Origin: Pseudomonadota bacterium
GTDB taxonomy: Bacteria > Pseudomonadota > Alphaproteobacteria > Acetobacterales > Acetobacteraceae
Assembly: GCA_021828605.1 (NCBI GenBank)
Contig: JAJZEG010000008.1
Location: 1 to 6,966, forward strand
Direction of reading: 5' to 3'
Length of the DNA stretch: 6,966 nucleotides
The notes under the pieces were generated by a model, which ran no database searches, had not been told where the DNA came from, and worked only from the letters and a program-made list of their open reading frames with translations. The stretch's first letter is position 1. The number at the start of each line of letters is the position of its first letter. Of this stretch, positions 5,461-6,966 are shown one piece after another. A program made the position numbers and the translations under genes.

Positions 5461-5479
5461 CGCCGCTAGGCAAGCGGCG
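5461..5479 (-). terminator. Hairpin immediately after the panB stop, weak terminator candidate
   Basis: CGCCGCT (5461-5467) and AGCGGCG (5473-5479) form a perfect 7-bp GC-rich stem around a 5-nt loop, 1 nt past the panB TAA. On the minus strand it is followed only by GCATTTCG, so it lacks a proper U-tract. It may attenuate or stabilise the carbonic anhydrase-panB message rather than terminate it fully. An 8-bp direct repeat, TTGATCGA, lies just beyond at 5428-5435 and 5448-5455. Confidence 0.4.
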
Positions 5480-5480
5480 A

Positions 5481-6265
<785 letters not shown>

Positions 6266-6269
<4 letters not shown>

Positions 6270-6934
6270 GCGGCATGCTCGCTGATCGGCGTGACGTGGC
6301 CCGCATCGACATGGCTGAGAATGCCGGTGGCGATATCGAAATAAAAGCCCAGCACCCGGAGCTGTTGCGCCGCACAGGCGGCGGCGAGCCAGGGGAAGCT
6401 TTGCAAATTTTCGAGCGAGAGCCGGATACTCTCGATTTCGCAGCGCAAATTAGCCGCCTGGTGATCATGCGGACAGGCCAATAAGGCGCGCTGCTTGGCG
6501 GGTTCGGCGGATTTGATCCAGGGGGCCAGAAAATCCTGCGCCTCGGCCGGCGCCTCGCCCATCAGGGCGGCAACCCCGCCACATTGGCTATGGCCGATCA
6601 CCGCGATGCGCTTGACCTTGAGCACCCGCACGGCAAACTCAATCGCCGCCGAGGTGCCGTGGCGCGCACCATCCGGCTCATAAGGGGGAACCAAATTGGC
6701 GATATTGCGCACGGTGAAAATTTCGCCCGGCGCGCAATCAAAAATCAGCTCCGGGGCGGCGCGGGAATCCGAGCAGGCAATGGCTAATGTGTGCGGCTGC
6801 TGACCATAGCGGGCCAAATGCTCGCGCAGTCCGCGTTCATCAGGCCAACGCTGCGCGCGAAACCGTTGATAGCCTTTGATCAGCTCTTCCATGACCCGTA
6901 TTGCCCCATTCAGACTGGCGTTGCCGTTCGGCAT
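6266..6934 (-). CDS. Beta-class carbonic anhydrase
   Basis: This enzyme interconverts CO2 and bicarbonate and is expected in the cytoplasm. The 222-residue protein carries the beta-class signature ACSDSRAAPE, with zinc ligand Cys54 and the Asp56-Arg58 dyad, and VIGHSQCGGVAAL, with zinc ligands His115 and Cys118. The intervening FTVRNIANLVPPYE (73-86) and GTSAAIEFAV (93-102) are also typical. Length and motifs fit the Can/CynT-like bacterial enzymes. The start is uncertain. The ATG at 6934 has no Shine-Dalgarno; an internal ATG at 6892 (Met15, MEELIKGYQRFR) matches where many homologues begin, but its ribosome site is also weak. The stop overlaps the panB start by 4 nt, so it is probably the upstream gene of a two-gene unit. 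Its promoter would lie at or beyond the right edge of the window. Confidence 0.95.
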
Positions 6935-6966
6935 TGCAATGCAGCATCGATAGCAAGGCTGGGCGA

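Overview
This window looks like alphaproteobacterial chromosome, most likely from an Acetobacteraceae-type acidophile or acetic-acid-bacterium relative. The evidence is high GC, a cysteine-free alphaproteobacterial-style ribosomal protein S4, and a large beta-strand-repeat protein ending in a Hint (hedgehog/intein) domain, a type common in that family. The family-level assignment is inference from protein flavour, not a database match.

Layout. Bases 1-1968 (+) hold the 3' part of a gene for a secreted repeat protein with a C-terminal Hint domain; its start lies left of the window. It is followed by a small four-helix membrane protein of the DUF4345 type (2013-2402, +) and by rpsD (2557-3171, +). 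Right of rpsD the polarity switches: every remaining gene is on the minus strand. Read in transcription order from the right edge these are a beta-carbonic anhydrase (6934-6266), panB (6269-5481, overlapping the carbonic anhydrase by 4 nt), a possible 19-codon ORF with a near-perfect Shine-Dalgarno (5417-5358), rsgA (5259-4195), and an unrecognised Ala/Pro-rich ORF (3925-3371).

The unusual part is 3172-4194, where the two gene sets converge. A 144-bp unit occurs twice in direct orientation, at 3242-3385 and 4042-4185, exactly 800 bp apart with no indels and 8 mismatches. Each copy combines a long imperfect palindrome, a strong bidirectional rho-independent terminator and a 35-bp identical tail. 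The copies bracket the unrecognised ORF, whose stop codon and last codons lie inside copy 1. rsgA and the ORF therefore carry the same 3' flank, as expected if the ORF segment was inserted or duplicated beside an ancestral rpsD/rsgA convergent terminator. The palindrome centres of the two copies look flipped relative to one another. A third palindrome with the same half-sites follows rpsD directly, an 18-bp tandem duplication lies upstream of the ORF, and the ORF template strand carries a canonical G-quadruplex motif.

Functionally, rpsD and rsgA both serve the 30S ribosomal subunit (early assembly protein and late assembly GTPase). panB makes the pantothenate precursor ketopantoate and is translationally linked to a carbonic anhydrase. 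None of the conventional genes looks broken. I see no CRISPR array, tRNA, rRNA, transposase or defence system. The best candidate for something undescribed is the repeat-bracketed ORF cassette.
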